A stretch of 64,000 nucleotides of DNA from Wuchereria bancrofti (taxonomy: Eukaryota > Nematoda > Chromadorea > Rhabditida > Onchocercidae), in contig SSBO01000001.1 in assembly GCA_005281725.1 (NCBI GenBank), forward strand, positions 8,708,115 through 8,772,114, read 5' to 3'. How positions within the stretch are numbered: position 1 is the stretch's first letter; each line of letters starts with the position of its first letter. The position numbers were made by a program, and so were the translations under genes. The notes below the pieces were generated by a model, which was not told where the DNA came from, ran no database searches, and saw nothing but the letters and a program-made list of their open reading frames with translations. Below are positions 1 to 13,690 of the stretch, in pieces.

Positions 1-33
1 ATTATCATATCATATCATATCATATCATGTATG
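1..33. repeat. ATATC pentanucleotide microsatellite
   Basis: The window opens with about five tandem copies of a TATCA-type pentamer, then runs into short ATGT repeats. It is a simple repeat with no coding signal. Confidence 0.8.
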
Positions 34-97
34 TATCTATAGACAGATACTGTGTAATGCAAATTATTCATTCTGTTTCATTGCTTTTTTTTCTTGT

Positions 98-2462
98 TCA
101 TTGTTGAAGTGATACTTCAATTAAGTGAATACTTTTGCATAGTCTGTTGGGACATTCACGGTGATCCATGAGCGCTAATTTCTTTGGATGATCAGGACAA
201 ACCTTTTGAAGTCGTCCGACAAGTTCAAACCCGCATCTGGTACAAACAATATGACTAGCTGGCCTATTACATATACAATTCTGCAAATGAAAAACAAAAA
301 AATGTATGGAAAAAAAATAAAAGAATACTTTTCTATTACTAAAAAAATTTAATTCGTAAATTATAATTTATCAATTAATAAATTAATACTTATTTTTATA
401 CTACTTGATGATTTATTTAAGTACTTCATACTAATTAAATATTATAACCATTTTTATCATATGTAATAAAAATTATTAAAAACAATAACATAATGATAAA
501 ATAAAAATTATTTCTAAAAATAAAATTAAACAATTAAAAGAGCTCAAATAATTAAATAAATTTTATATAAAATATTTTTTAAGTAAAAAAAAAAAATGAT
601 ACTGCTAAAAAAATCAGTTAAGAGTATAAATTTATAAATATTAATTTACTTTAAACAATATACGTACATACACAGACATACACATACATACATACATTAT
701 TAGACGAAGCAGTTGTATCCTGCATTTGAGTATCATTCGGTAAAGTATTACTACGTTTCGAAACAAATCCGGTTGGCATCGGTGGAAAAGCACTACGTTG
801 ATCTGATAATGCTATCTTTGATAATGATGACGATTTATGAAACTCTCTGCAATATGTCAAAAAATAAAAATAATGATAGCACTATCAATAATTAAATTAT
901 TGATTAATGATAGAAGAAATCAAATTTTAGTTATATTATAGATTAGCTAAATAATCTTTACCACGATAATATAGTAAAAATATAAAGTTGTATAATAATT
1001 ATTTGCCTACTTTATAATGGTAAATTTTGATAATTTAGTTTTTCATTATCATTTATAATGATAAAAAATTTATGAAATTTCCTGAAAAATAATTTCACGT
1101 AATAAGAGATTACAGAAGAAACGATAATGATTAATTAAATTTTAATACTTTTAGTATTTATCCATTCTTCCTGCTTCAATAATTAAGCCCATCCATTTAT
1201 TAATCAGAGGAAGTAATAAACATTCCCTATAAGTTTCTTTTATTCATATTTTTTTACACTGTTGAAATTTTAATTTCATTCTTTTATATTAAATTTATGA
1301 ATTATTTTAAAGTTCGTTTTTTTTAATCCTGTTTAGAATTAATTGTTTATTTCTTTTTTCATGTTTAATTGCTTACTTTTTATTTTATGCTTATTTTGAA
1401 CAGTGGAAATGATCTCAAACAAAAAAAAAGCAAATTTGAATTATCTTTAGGATGAATTTTATAGTTATAGTCTAGTATGATAAATCATTGTATTACAAAA
1501 AATAAAATAATTAAAAATATTGAGCATAACAACTCATTAATAAAATTACCGGTTGATCAATTTAGAGCAAATCATTAAAACTGATTCTTTCATAATCATA
1601 TCAAAATTTAACGTTATCTATCTTATGATCATTTTTCAAACAAATGGAAAAATTTGATAAGCATCTTTCTATTATCCCATTTATCATCTATAACACAGTA
1701 TTTGTTGATTAGATAGTGATATGCGAACGATAATAATTCACAATATTTTTATTCTTTGATTTTATTTTTATTTTAATGTTGGACGAAAAAAAAAGGTTAA
1801 TATATTTCATAATTACTACATAAAATTGTAGTTTTGTAATCTAAGAAAAAAAACTTTATAATCAATATTTTGATAATATTGTTGTTAAAAGAAGCTCTTA
1901 AAGAATTATTAGAATGAAGTAAAATTTCCATACTGCCCATATTTTCCAAAAAATTTAGTAATATATTATTTAAATACTCCTAAAATTTTCTTGAAATTAT
2001 AAAATAAATTATATTTCTATTTAAAAAAAACTATACTGAAAAATTATATTTACAAAACTATACAAATTACGCTTACTAAAATCAAAACCTCATCATTCCA
2101 TCCATGACACAGTATTTGTTACAATTATTTTTCGATAGCTTTAATAAAATATTATTTAATACTTTTACTTAATTAGTTAATACTTTTCTAAATTAAATAT
2201 CATTTAATTTCTTTGAAACTTTAGAATTTTTTTGAAATTTTAAAAACTACATATGCATTATATACTATAAATGTATAGGAATAAATTCTATTGTAAATTG
2301 AAGATAATAATAATAAAAATAAAAACAATAATGACAATAATAATAAATAAATTATACTTATTAGCAAAGGAGTAAAAGTTTGAGAGAAATTTTGGAAAGA
2401 AAATGAAATGAAACTTACTGATATGAAGCACAAAGAGATGATGTTGGCATATGTGCATTCAT
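98..2462 (-). CDS. Small cysteine-rich, probably zinc-binding protein (125 aa), three exons
   Basis: Exons are 2419-2462, 696-846 and 98-280 on the minus strand. Junction phases agree and the total is 378 nt, giving 125 aa plus stop. Donors are GTAAGT and GTATGT; acceptors end in TTGCAG. The start ATG lies 20 nt after a strong acceptor (TTTTTTCAG at 2483-2485) preceded by an in-frame stop, so it looks like an SL trans-splice site or a 5'UTR intron. Residues 1-65 are Ser/Thr-rich and probably disordered. The last exon has evenly spaced Cys/His: CIC, CTRCGF, CPDH, CPNRLC. This suggests one or two zinc sites (inference). It resembles small conserved metazoan CxxC proteins of unknown function, but I cannot name the family. 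Intron 1 is about 1.6 kb. Confidence 0.7.
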
Positions 2463-3267
2463 TTTCTAAAACCACCGATACTCTGAAAAAAAAAATAAAT
2501 GGGAAGCATGAAAAATATTAAAAAAAAAACATCAATTGAAATAAGCCTTTTTTTTCATTTCATTTAGCAAAGGAATTTGCTAATTCATTGATTTATTTAT
2601 TGCTAAAAGATAAAAAAATCAATACCATTTCATTTAGAAAATTCAGATTGAATAGAGAGAGAGAGAACGAAGTCAAGAATTAAATATTACTTAAAAACAA
2701 ACAGTAAAATTAAGCCTAAAAAAATTTTTTCATGCTATTTCATGGGTAAAATTTGAGTTAAATTATATTTAGTAACAAAGTTATAAATTGAGGGCATAAA
2801 AGAAAAGGGGAAAATTATGACAAAGATTAAAGCATCAATTAAAATTAATTAAACAGTAACTTCCTACCAGCCAAAAATATATTTAATAAATAGAAATTTT
2901 AGATTAATCAAACAAAAAAAAACTTAGATAGACTTCAAAATTATTTCATTTCCTGATAATTAGAAAAAAAAAAAATGAAATTTGATATGCTATTTGAATT
3001 CTATTACTTTCGTCTACTGTGAATTAAAATTTTATTAATTTCTTTCTTTCTTTTTTTGCTTTACTTCGAAATAATAATTTGTAAAAGAATAGATTTTCAA
3101 TTGATATTTTTAAAATCAAGCTAAAATGTCAACATTCCAAAAATACTTTCTTCGTGAAGAAATTAATTTCACATAATTGAAATAATTTACTCTTTACTCA
3201 TTTATTTTCTCATTTTTATTAAATGACTAAACGACGGAGCTAATGCTGCATAAATTAACTGACTAAT

Positions 3268-3572
3268 AAGAAAATAGGCCTAAATACGAGTGCTAAAACA
3301 AAAAAGACTAAGAAAAGGACCAAAATATCAGTATTGAAACAAAAGGATAGGCCAAAATACCAGTATTAGAACAAAGGAAATAGGTCTGAACATCAATGCT
3401 AAAATGAAAAGGATTAATACCAAAGTAAAAAGAATAGGCCAAAACATCAATACCAAAATAAAAAAATAGGCTAGAATATCAATACCAAACAAAAAAAATA
3501 AGCTCGAATGTCAATGCTAAAACAAAAATAATAAGCCAACACACCAAAATTAAAACAATAAATAAAATTATT
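3268..3572. repeat. Degenerate minisatellite, unit about 33-43 bp
   Basis: Seven or eight imperfect copies of a unit built around ATAGGCC-AAAATATCAATACC-AAAACAAAAA. Copies differ in length and at many positions, so the array is old. Confidence 0.6.
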
Positions 3573-6360
3573 GGATGCAAATATTTGAAATTGAATTTGA
3601 AGTAATAGAAATTAACATAAATCACCAGTATAAAATGTTAAAATATTTTCATACATAAAATATTATATTTACATGGAAAATGAAATATGATAAACAAATG
3701 TTAGAACCATATACTGAAAAAAAAAGAAATGTAAACAAATGCTTTAAAAAAAGCAAATAAAAACATTTTATTAATGATTTAATATTTAAATAATACAATT
3801 ATTTCATATTTCACATTCATATATTATTATTATAGCATATATTTCAAAAAAAAATAATGAAATATCAATGATTGGAACATTTTTCTTTTTTTTTTCCTTT
3901 TTGTAACATATAATGCGACATTCCATATAATGTGACATTTTACAGTGATTAATTAGATAAATTGAATGAAATTTTATTGTTAAAAAGAAGATTAATTACA
4001 ACATATGATAGTTTCTTTTTTCTTTTTTGTTTCTTCTCATTAATATTAATGAATATTTTTTCGTTTCTGAAAAATTTTGCAAACTTTTGCTGTATACAAA
4101 TGGAAAATTTTCTTGATTATCAAAATTGTTTTCCTTTGTAAACCTATAAATTTTAAGTTATAATCTAAATCAAACTACTTATTTTTCCGTTTTTTTTTAT
4201 GAAAATTTTGATAAACATCAAGTATAGATTAATTAACATAATCAAACAGATAATTATCACTTTGGGCAACAAAGAAAAAAGTTAATTTTTTTTTCGGAAT
4301 TAATGAATAATAGTCATATATTTTGTTAGGAATAATTTTTCAAATTATCCCAATGCGTCATTCCATCGAAAATATTTATTAATGAAAAAATAAATGCATT
4401 AATAATTGATTGCTTGAAAATATCATACAAAATTTAAGTTCATTTGATAAATATTCTCTGATTTCACTTCAAAAAAAGAGAAAAATATATTTATAAAAGT
4501 AATATTCATTGTTCATACTTTTTTCCAATAAAAAAACGAATAAATTAATAATTTATATCGGATATGTGATGTTCCAATATTACTAAATATTAGTTCAAAA
4601 TAATGTTTACTTTTTAAAATTTTTCAAATTTTCAGAAAAAAAGTGGGACGAAAATTTGGTAATGTAAAGTTAATATGAAGAAAGGAATGAAAATTTTTTC
4701 GCTTTTGAAATAAACTAAGTGATTGATTTTGTAGCATTAACAAATAACCAATTCAAGGTTTTATATTTATTTGTATGAAAAGGTTTGGCAAAACATTTTC
4801 TTGAACAAAAGAAAGGGAAGAAAAAAAAAACATTTAACTAAAATAAAAATTTTTAAAGGAAAAAAGATGAGGAAAAATGTCCAAAAGTGAGCTTAGTCAT
4901 CGCATAGGTTCAAAAGATATATCTCATTTCTCGTTGCAAAATTTCAGACAAATTCATTCATTTTTTAAAAGAGATTAACTTTCTTAAAAAATGATTTTTT
5001 TCGATCAAAAATTTTTTTCTTCTAAAAATGTTATATCATATAGTGATCAAATAAAAGATGGTAATATAAATATGTTAATGGAATAAAAAGTTTGTATATA
5101 TTAATGGAGTAAAAATTACACCTGTTTTTCTTTTTTCTTTAAACAAATGCAATTTTATTTTATTTCAATTTTGTGTAAGATGAAATCAAAAAGTTTGAAA
5201 AGGTGGCAAATATAATAAACTTTTTATTAGCAAGAAACGAAAAAATTAAAGTTTAAATAATGTTGAAAATTGATTATATTAGCAAAAATAATTGCATTTC
5301 TGATGATTAATTTAGTAAAAAAACATTAATTCAAGATAAAATTATGATAAACCAATAAAGGTAATGAAATATTTCATTTATTTTTATCTTTTTATTTATT
5401 TTTTTTTTCTTCTGTCTTTAAATAAACATTTAGCAATAATTTTGCTTTTTATCTTCTTACTACAGATATTATGGGAGGAAGAGAATGATAAAATTCGGAT
5501 AGGAATGATAATAACTTAGATTTGCTCACTGAAATATTAGCAAATATGTTATTTGGGAATTTTAAATAGTTAATTTTTATTTAAAGTGGCAGAACTTTCG
5601 CGCCAAAATCAGTACATTTTTTAACATATAAAAAAAAAAAAAACTTTTTTAACATTATATATAAATGCAACAATGATATTTATAAATAATAACATAGAAT
5701 TTTCATTTCATCTGAATTAAATTATTTAGTATAAAAAATGGATAAGAATAATTTTAACTGATAGCATAGAATTTAAATGATAGTATAGAAGTATCACTGT
5801 AATGAATGATTTATATCTGTTCAACAAAAGCAACAACAATAATGTTATTGATTATAAAAGTGTCATTATAATTTATTAAAAAAAAAAACCGAAAATAATT
5901 GTATCATATTTTCAGTGAATAAATAAAATATTTCGAAGAAAAAAAGCTGTAATAGAAAAAAAAATTGAGAGATCAAAAATTAAACAAATTCTCTTTGTCT
6001 TTTCCTATCTTTTTTCTCCACTTTTTTTTCGTTAAATATTTGAAATATTTTTCGTTTCTTATTTTAACAAAATTCAAGACAAATAATTCATTTCATTTTT
6101 ATTAGCACAAAAAAGGTGGGAAAAAAGAAAGATGAGACCAGATTTTATCAGTAAAAAGGAAAAAAATGATCAAATTTTATCAATGTGTGATTTCTTTTTT
6201 CTTTTTGGTGCAAACAATAAATTTAATTTGTAAAGAGAAAAATAAAAAAAGATGAAATTTAAAAAAATGAATGAATATATAATGAAATACATGTAAATAA
6301 GTTTTTTCATCAATAATTTCATCTAAGGTTCAATGTAATGTTAGAAAAAATGAAAAGAAC

Positions 6361-6418
6361 TGGATGAATGGATAGATGAATGGATGAATGGATGGATGGA
6401 TGGATGGATGGATTGTAT
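6361..6418. repeat. (TGGA)n microsatellite
   Basis: Tandem TGGA/TGAA tetramers, with pure TGGA in the central part. The unit is related to the TGAA tract at 8.3 kb. Confidence 0.85.
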
Positions 6419-6864
6419 GGATAATGAAATAATTTTGAAAGATGAAATTAAATGAGCTATTCAATAATGTTTAGTTAGTCACTCTTAATTGTTTGCTTCG
6501 TTTTAAGATTTCAGTATGAGAAAAAAACATTAAAGCAAATAAAAGTGGAAAAAGAAAAGAAAAAAATGAAGAAAAGTTAAAAAGAAAGAAGTAATCGTAT
6601 TAATGTTATGTTAAGAAGAAATTTTATGCACTGTTTTCTTCTTCCTTCCATTCCTTTCTTTTTTTTTTTTTCTCTCCATCTTAACAATTCCAGTAAGTAA
6701 TGAAATGGTATTATAAATAATTCATCATTTTATCTGTATTTTATGAGCTATGTATATTTTTACGTACATTATATAGTAAATTAAGTTTTGTCATTTGCTA
6801 AAATTATCTGTTAAGATAACTCTAAACAGGTTAGTGTTTATATTTTTTGCTTAAACAAATATCA

Positions 6865-7220
6865 TTTATTAGTATTTGCAAGTACTTTCATATATGCTAT
6901 ACATAATGTTATTAAAGTGTTTCGTAAATGTTAATTTTGTACTTTCCAATTTAACAATATTATCATTTGTTAGCACTCACGGATGCTTTCACGTACGTCA
7001 TTTATAATGTCACTGAGTTGATGTGCAAAAGTTAATCTTTTCACTCTTCGTTTTGATATTATTATTATTATTACTATTATTATTACTTGTTATTATTTGT
7101 TATTGCTTTATTATTATTTATTATCTATTATTATTACCATCATCAATTTTTAGCATTCACAGATGCTTTCACGTACGTCATTCGTAATATCATCAAGAAA
7201 CTTTGCAAAAATTAATATAT
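6865..7220. repeat. Three diverged copies of a ~65-bp repeat
   Basis: Copies start near 6869, 6973 and 7150. The last two share TTAGCA-TTCAC-GATGCTTTCACGTACGTCATT almost exactly; the first is more diverged. Spacing is uneven (about 104 and 179 bp), and ATT triplet runs fill the larger gap. Confidence 0.6.
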
Positions 7221-8322
7221 ATATCCTTGCAATAATATAATTTGTTAGTATAGTCAACACATCAACGAAATTTAATTTAAATCTATTGCGTCATCAGATG
7301 ACTGATTGGATATGTATGTGATCACTGATGTGAACAATCTCTGATTTATGGCCAGTTTCAAAATTTGTTTTAAACGAAATTACGATCATATAATTTCATT
7401 ATATGTATTATTTCATCTATTCCGTTTGTAAAAATAAAATTATAAAAGTTGTAAATAAATATTTCAATCGTTTTTGAAATAAATTATTTGGAAATTTCAA
7501 ATTTTCAAAACATGTAACAACTTAAAAAAATACCACCACTCAGCGAAATTAAAATGACAAATAGCTATGAAACATATAAAAAGTTATAAGAGAATACATT
7601 AATCAATGAAAACAGAAAAGATATGCTTTTTTTCAAATTGAGTGTAAAAAAAGAGAAGTGAAAAGATTAAATTTTAGCTGATAATATTGGCAGATTTTAT
7701 CGATAATTAATGATATCCACACGCATATCTAATATAATGCAACATATTATAATTGTTCATTTCCTATTTTCATTAATTATTGCATTAAATGCTTTATATA
7801 ATAATAAGGTAAATGTAAAGAATTACGTAACCTGAAATAATTAATAGTAATAATAGATATCATGATTTACAATGTTTGTTTGTCTTATTTTAGGTACATT
7901 ACTTTAATAATTATATTTTAAGCATTTTGATCAATTTTTATTTAATAATAGCTTTGCACTGATCAAAGATTAATTTCTTATTTTATATTTAATTGATATA
8001 TAAAATAAATTAGAATATGTATCTTCTGTACTAATATATATGATATATTTATCGATGTAAATCATAGATATCAACAGAGATTAATCAGTGCAGATGTATC
8101 AATAAACGAAGGGTAATTTGAATTATAATTGAATAAAGAAATTTAACAAAATGAAATGGATTGTGGAAAAAAGATGGAAAAAAAATCAAGTGGGAAAAAG
8201 GAAGAGAACGAGAGAGAGAGAGAGAAAGAGGAAGAATATGAAAGGAGAAACGGAATGCTTGTAACTTTAAAAGTCAAGAAAAGGAAAATGAAAAGAGGAG
8301 GAACAAGAATGAGTGAATTGGG

Positions 8323-8562
8323 TGAATGAATGAATGAATGAATGAATGAATGAATGAATGAATGAATGAATGAATGAATGAATGAATGAATGAATGAATG
8401 AATGAATGAATGAATGAATGAATGAATGAATGAATGAATGAATGAATGAATGAATGAATGAATGAATGAATGAATGAATGAATGAATGAATGAATGAATG
8501 AATGAATGAATGAATGAATGAATGAATGAATGAATGAATGAATGAATGAATGAATGAATGAA
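8323..8562. repeat. Perfect (TGAA)60 tetranucleotide tract
   Basis: 240 bp of uninterrupted TGAA. Read on the minus strand (TTCA) it has no stop in any frame and encodes Phe-Ile-His-Ser repeats in all three frames, which explains three overlapping long open frames. On the plus strand every frame has a TGA. A GA-rich run at 8205-8235 lies upstream. I regard it as non-coding. Confidence 0.95.
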
Positions 8563-11500
8563 CACAATTATCGACTGACATTTGTTGCACAAAACACTAC
8601 TGAATGATGATCGGCCTCATTTGTTAACAAAAATACATCAGAAAGTTTTAAAATTGTTTATCATGCGATGAAATTGTTTATCATATGATGTATGTAATAG
8701 TATTGAGGATGAAGAGAGGAAAAATAACGGGCAATAATGAAATATACAGTTTATTGATTACCTATTTATAAATCGTGATTCTTGCAGATCACTTTTTTTT
8801 CATTTTAAAAAAAAATTAATGAAGCATCGGGAACGATCTGGAGATCATTCAAATTTATAAAAAATAAGAATGGGAAAAGAAAGTGATAATGAAATAGATC
8901 AATGCTAAAGGTTAAAAATGTTGAAATTAAAATGGAAACATTAAATAAACTTTCTAGACAGAAAAAAAATAAAAAATAAAGACTATGTTTATCAAGAAAG
9001 GTCAACTCTTTCCTTGAAAATAGTGCAAAAAGTTCTAAGAATACAAATATCATCTATTCACTCTATTATAAATAGATCAGTCATTTTTCTGGAATGAAAT
9101 GGAATGAAAATTTTTGTATCGAAGCAAAAATAAATAAATAACTTATAACGCTAGCACTCAATTCGAATGAAACAAACCCATTTCAAATGTAGCAAAACTA
9201 TATGAGTTCAATTTTATTCATGCGAACTTTGACAAAAGAAAATATGAAGAAAATATTTAAAATAACTTATAATACCTTTATCTTCACTGCTCTATCAATC
9301 AGTCAGTTAAAAATAATCTATGCAAAGGAAATATCATTTAACATGGATAAAAAGAAACTTTAAATATTTGTAATAAATATATTCTGAATTAAAAAGAATA
9401 TTTGTAATAAATTTGTTCTGAATTCTATGTGGACGTATAAATAGTTGAGAGAATTTATAGATATTAGTACTGAAATTGCAAATACAATTTCTTTTTGTTT
9501 CTGTCATTGCTTTTAAGTAAAAAGCAAATTGCTCTCAAAAATTTCGTATATTAAGAATAGTAAAAAGATTTTTACATTAAAATGTTAGAATCCTTAATAG
9601 CTATATATTTTGAAGCTATATTCAATTTTAATAGTTTGCGAAATGAAAATTATTTTCAAATAAAATCCTAATCTAATACACCGATAGTCTTTTCTCGAAA
9701 CGAAACCTCAAAGTTTTCCATATTTAAAGTTTTTTGACTAAATCAACATCATTATTATTACTATCATTATTACTATTCATTACTAATGTTATAATAATAA
9801 TAATAATAATAATGACAATTATTATTACTATGAATAATAATAATAATAAATTCATCATGATCAGGTATAGTATAACATGTTACAATTACTGCATTTGTAA
9901 TAGTTTTACTAATTAAAAAATCAAATAGATAATCAGTTTGTAAAATACTGATTTAGATTATAATATCTGGATAGAAATGGTAATATTTAAAGCAAAGAGA
10001 AAACGATTATGGGAACAATCATCCACAATTTGATAATTATTTCAACATTTCATTATCATATTTGCTATTTCTCAAAAACGAGTTCTATTTTCCCTTATAT
10101 TAAACGTTTCAAAATTAATGATTAAATGATATTTTATTTGAAAAACGAATGAAACATTTTCTGTTTGCCCGAATGTGGAATGAATGGAAGAATGAATGTG
10201 TAATGATATAAATGCTGCATATAAGTGATAATTATCAGAGTATAATCGATTCTTGAATGAAATCCAATTTTATTCATTTCTTTTCCTCTTTTTTATTTTC
10301 TCGATTTTCTCGCTTTCTTTCATTTTGTTCATCTTTTTTATTCATATTAAAAATGATGAAAAGTTGTTGCAATTAGTGAAATTAAAATTAATTAAATCCA
10401 GACATTAAACCATTTCAATATTAAAACAAGATTTAAGGAAAATCAAGAAAATAAAAAATTAGAGAATATGGTTTATTCATATACAATATATTGAATGCTT
10501 TCAAATATAATTTTGATAATATGAGTGGAAGTGAATCGATTGGGATGAACAAAAGGTAAGGGAAGAAACTGTTAAAAAAGAAAGGCGAGGTAGACTGAAA
10601 GAAAGCTCGTTGTCTTTCTTTCTCAAACAGATGAAAGAAACAAAAATAAGAAAAAAATTTAACTTTTTTTTGAGTAAAACATATATGCTATTATCAATTG
10701 GAAATAATTGTTACAATTCAATTTGTCTGGCATACTTTATTCAGAGATTTTGCGACATTTTGGGAATTTTCAATGCAATTTTCTTTCTCATAAGCTATGA
10801 AATTCGAAATGATCTTGAAAATTTGCTTTGAGTTCTTGAATTTTTTCCAATTTCCGTAAGCTGTTAGCTTAAATCAAGATACTAATAACAAAGTTCGAAA
10901 TTATTTGATGATAAATTGATGAAAATGGAAAATAGGGAAAGTAAAGAAAAAGATTGCTGTAGTAAATAAAAAAGACAATGGTGAAGATTTTTTGCATAAT
11001 TAATTATATAAATGATTGATATCCATTTCACTTTCCTTTTAATTAGTCGTATAGAATAAACATGTCTAAAAATTTAAAGTAGCATAAAATAGATATTTCA
11101 TGTTCATTTATTTGAATATCAAAAAAACTTTCCAGCTAAAATGCACAACATTTATTTTTTTAATTAAAAAACCGATTAGTAATAAAAAAGGAAAGGGAAA
11201 AACTGATTATTCACTGCGAAAAGTAAATTTACAAAAACAAAAAAAAGTGATAAAATGAAAAATAGACGTTAAATGAAAAAAAAAAGTGAATCGTTTATAT
11301 TTTGAAAGGATGTAGAAAAGAGAAAAGATAAAGCGGGAAAGAAAAAGAAAATGGTAAGAAGCGAGAAGCAGGAGAAAAAGAGAGAAGAAATAAAACATAA
11401 ATCATTAACTTCATTTAACTTTTTCTTTATAAATTTTTGAAATTGGCACTGAAATTTGTTGCCTATCAAGAAAGCATTCTAAACTATTTCACATTCCTTT

Positions 11501-12079
11501 TCTAATTTTCATCCAAATGTTGCAATTTTATTACCTTTGCCATTTCAGTAAATTTAACAGAACTACTATCACATCACATTCTTTCTATATCTATTGTATA
11601 TAACTTATGATAGATTACTTCTAACTTTACCTTATCATAGAATTCAATGAATTCTTCTTTCCTTTCATATTAGATTTAAATGAATTTTTTCCCTTCATAC
11701 ATCATTTCCAACTCTGCGTCACTTTGCTTAAAGTTAAATGAATTCTTATTTGAAACTGACAGGAAAAAAAAAGAAATTAGATATTTCTATATAATTTAAA
11801 AATAGTCAAAAGTATCATACAATTAAATTAGCAACTAATAATCGAAATTAAAATTGACCAAAAATTTTTTATCAAACTTTTATACCAAACAAATGAAGGT
11901 AAAAAGAATGAGAGAAGAGAAATAACGATGATCGACAGCCATAATGACATAAAATATAACAAAAATAAAATATAAACCGATAAGAATAGATGAGGAAGAG
12001 GAGGAGGAAGAAGAGGAAAAGGATGAGAGAGAAGGATAAAAAAGGAGGAACAGATGTGCTGAAATATTTCAATGACGTT

Positions 12080-12190
12080 TATCATCAAGATCATCATCAC
12101 CAGTCATCGTCATCATCATCACCAATCATCGTCATCATCATCATCACCATCATTGTCATGATTATCACCATTATTATCATAAACAACACT
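12080..12190. repeat. (CAT)n/(ATC)n triplet repeat
   Basis: Imperfect CAT/ATC triplets. They give an artefactual His/Ser/Ile-rich open frame on the plus strand. Confidence 0.8.
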
Positions 12191-13539
12191 ATTATCATTA
12201 TCGTTATTATAACTTTAAATGATACGATTAATAACCAAAATACAATTAGATATTTTTATGAAGCTATTATTTTTTTTTATTTTTATAAAGCTTCCATTAC
12301 TGATAAATGATTGTTAAGTTCGTCAATCGATGTTACTATTCAAGGTGTCACTATTGTTTCATGCTACAAAAAAATTCAGTATAAACTAAATTTTTAAAAG
12401 TGTGAAAAGGGCAAAAAATCAGTAATTTGCTAGCATAAATGAATTAGGAAATAAATGAATTAAAAAATGATAAATTTTCCAGTGTTGCTACTATTATTAT
12501 CATCACTGCTGTTATCGATTATATTTTTGTTTATTTATTTATTTTTTTATTCACTGAAGAAAAATCACTGAAGTCAGCCAGACAAGTGCCAAAATGACAC
12601 GTATGTTATAAATGAATGCTATTGAGGTGAACTGAATTTTTCTTCATTGAGTGAGTTAAGAGGAGTGAGTAGGAGAGGTCAAGTCAATCTGTTGAATAAT
12701 TGAACGAAATTATTTAAATTAAAAAAAAATTAAAAAAGGAATGAACTTAAAAAAGAAAAAAGAAAGGAAATAATAATAACTTGAAGAAGATACAAAAATA
12801 TTTAAAATAGAATAAAAGAAGCAAGTAAAACATTAAAGAACAGCACGGAAAGTTGAAAGTTTTCAACTTGCTATGACTATTTCACTTCAAATCAGCAAAA
12901 AAAAATTAATGAAACACATTTCTTCAAATATTTTAAAACGAAAATTTAGAGTTAAAAAATCTGATGCTAAATGTTAAATAATTGTGCAATGAGTTTGAGA
13001 ATAATCGAAAACAGCAACAATTATAAAGTGAAATAAGTACGCCTATTTCTGAAAATTTCGCAATCTTTTTTTAACCATTCATTTTTATCCATTTAGTCTT
13101 TTTACTCATGTTTTCCTTCATTACTTCGAGGACTAATTAAACACCAATAAATTAAGGTAAGTAAGGAGAAATTACAAAAAAAACCTGAAATAAAAAAAAT
13201 AGTTTATATTCCGTAAGATATATATCGTATTACTTTTGCTTCACGCCTAATGCTCATATGCTTGTTTTTTTTTCTTTTTTTTTAAAAAAAATAACAGTTA
13301 ATTTAAAGAAGGTAAACAAACCGATGTGATAAAAAGAAACGAAAGAGAAAAGAAGACGAGAAATTAAATTGTAATCAAAATGAAAAGAGTTTGAACAAGA
13401 TTTATAATATTTCCGTTGAAAGTTTCAAAAAGTTTTTAGAAAACAAGAAGAAAAGCAAAAAAAAGAAATTCTTTTTTTGTTACTTAAAAGAAATAAACTG
13501 AAAAATTTGCAAAAAAATTTTAAACATTTGGAAATTTTA

Positions 13540-13690
13540 TTATCATTACTACCATTATGATACCATCATCATCGTCGTTATCTCATTTATTATTATTATT
13601 ACTATTATTATTTACCATTATTATTATCATCATTATTAGTATTATTATTATTATTGTTTATTGTTGTTATTATTAATTATTTTTTTAATC
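13540..13690. repeat. (ATT)n/(ATC)n triplet repeat
   Basis: Imperfect ATT/ATC triplets interrupted by GTT, similar to the runs at 7.06 and 9.75 kb. Confidence 0.8.

Larger units (their letters stand above)
2490..8322. other. Gene-free AT-rich intergenic DNA
   Basis: I found no open reading frame with coding character and no run of phase-matched exons on either strand. Content is A/T homopolymer runs, (TGGA)n at 6361-6418, a degenerate minisatellite at about 3270-3570, a dispersed ~65-bp repeat at 6865-7220, and ATT/ATA triplet runs near 7060-7140. Short reading frames here have no conserved motif. Confidence 0.6.

Noticed and set aside
8143..8592. Three overlapping minus-strand frames of Phe-Ile-His-Ser repeats
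   Set aside because: They are translations of the (TGAA)60 microsatellite in all frames and carry no gene signal.
10610..10831. 73-codon plus-strand frame
   Set aside because: Phe/Ile/Lys-rich as expected from AT content; no acceptor, partner exon or known motif.
11207..12310. Low-complexity frames on both strands near 11.2-12.3 kb
   Set aside because: Composition follows purine or pyrimidine runs and CAT triplets; no splice sites, motif or conserved block.
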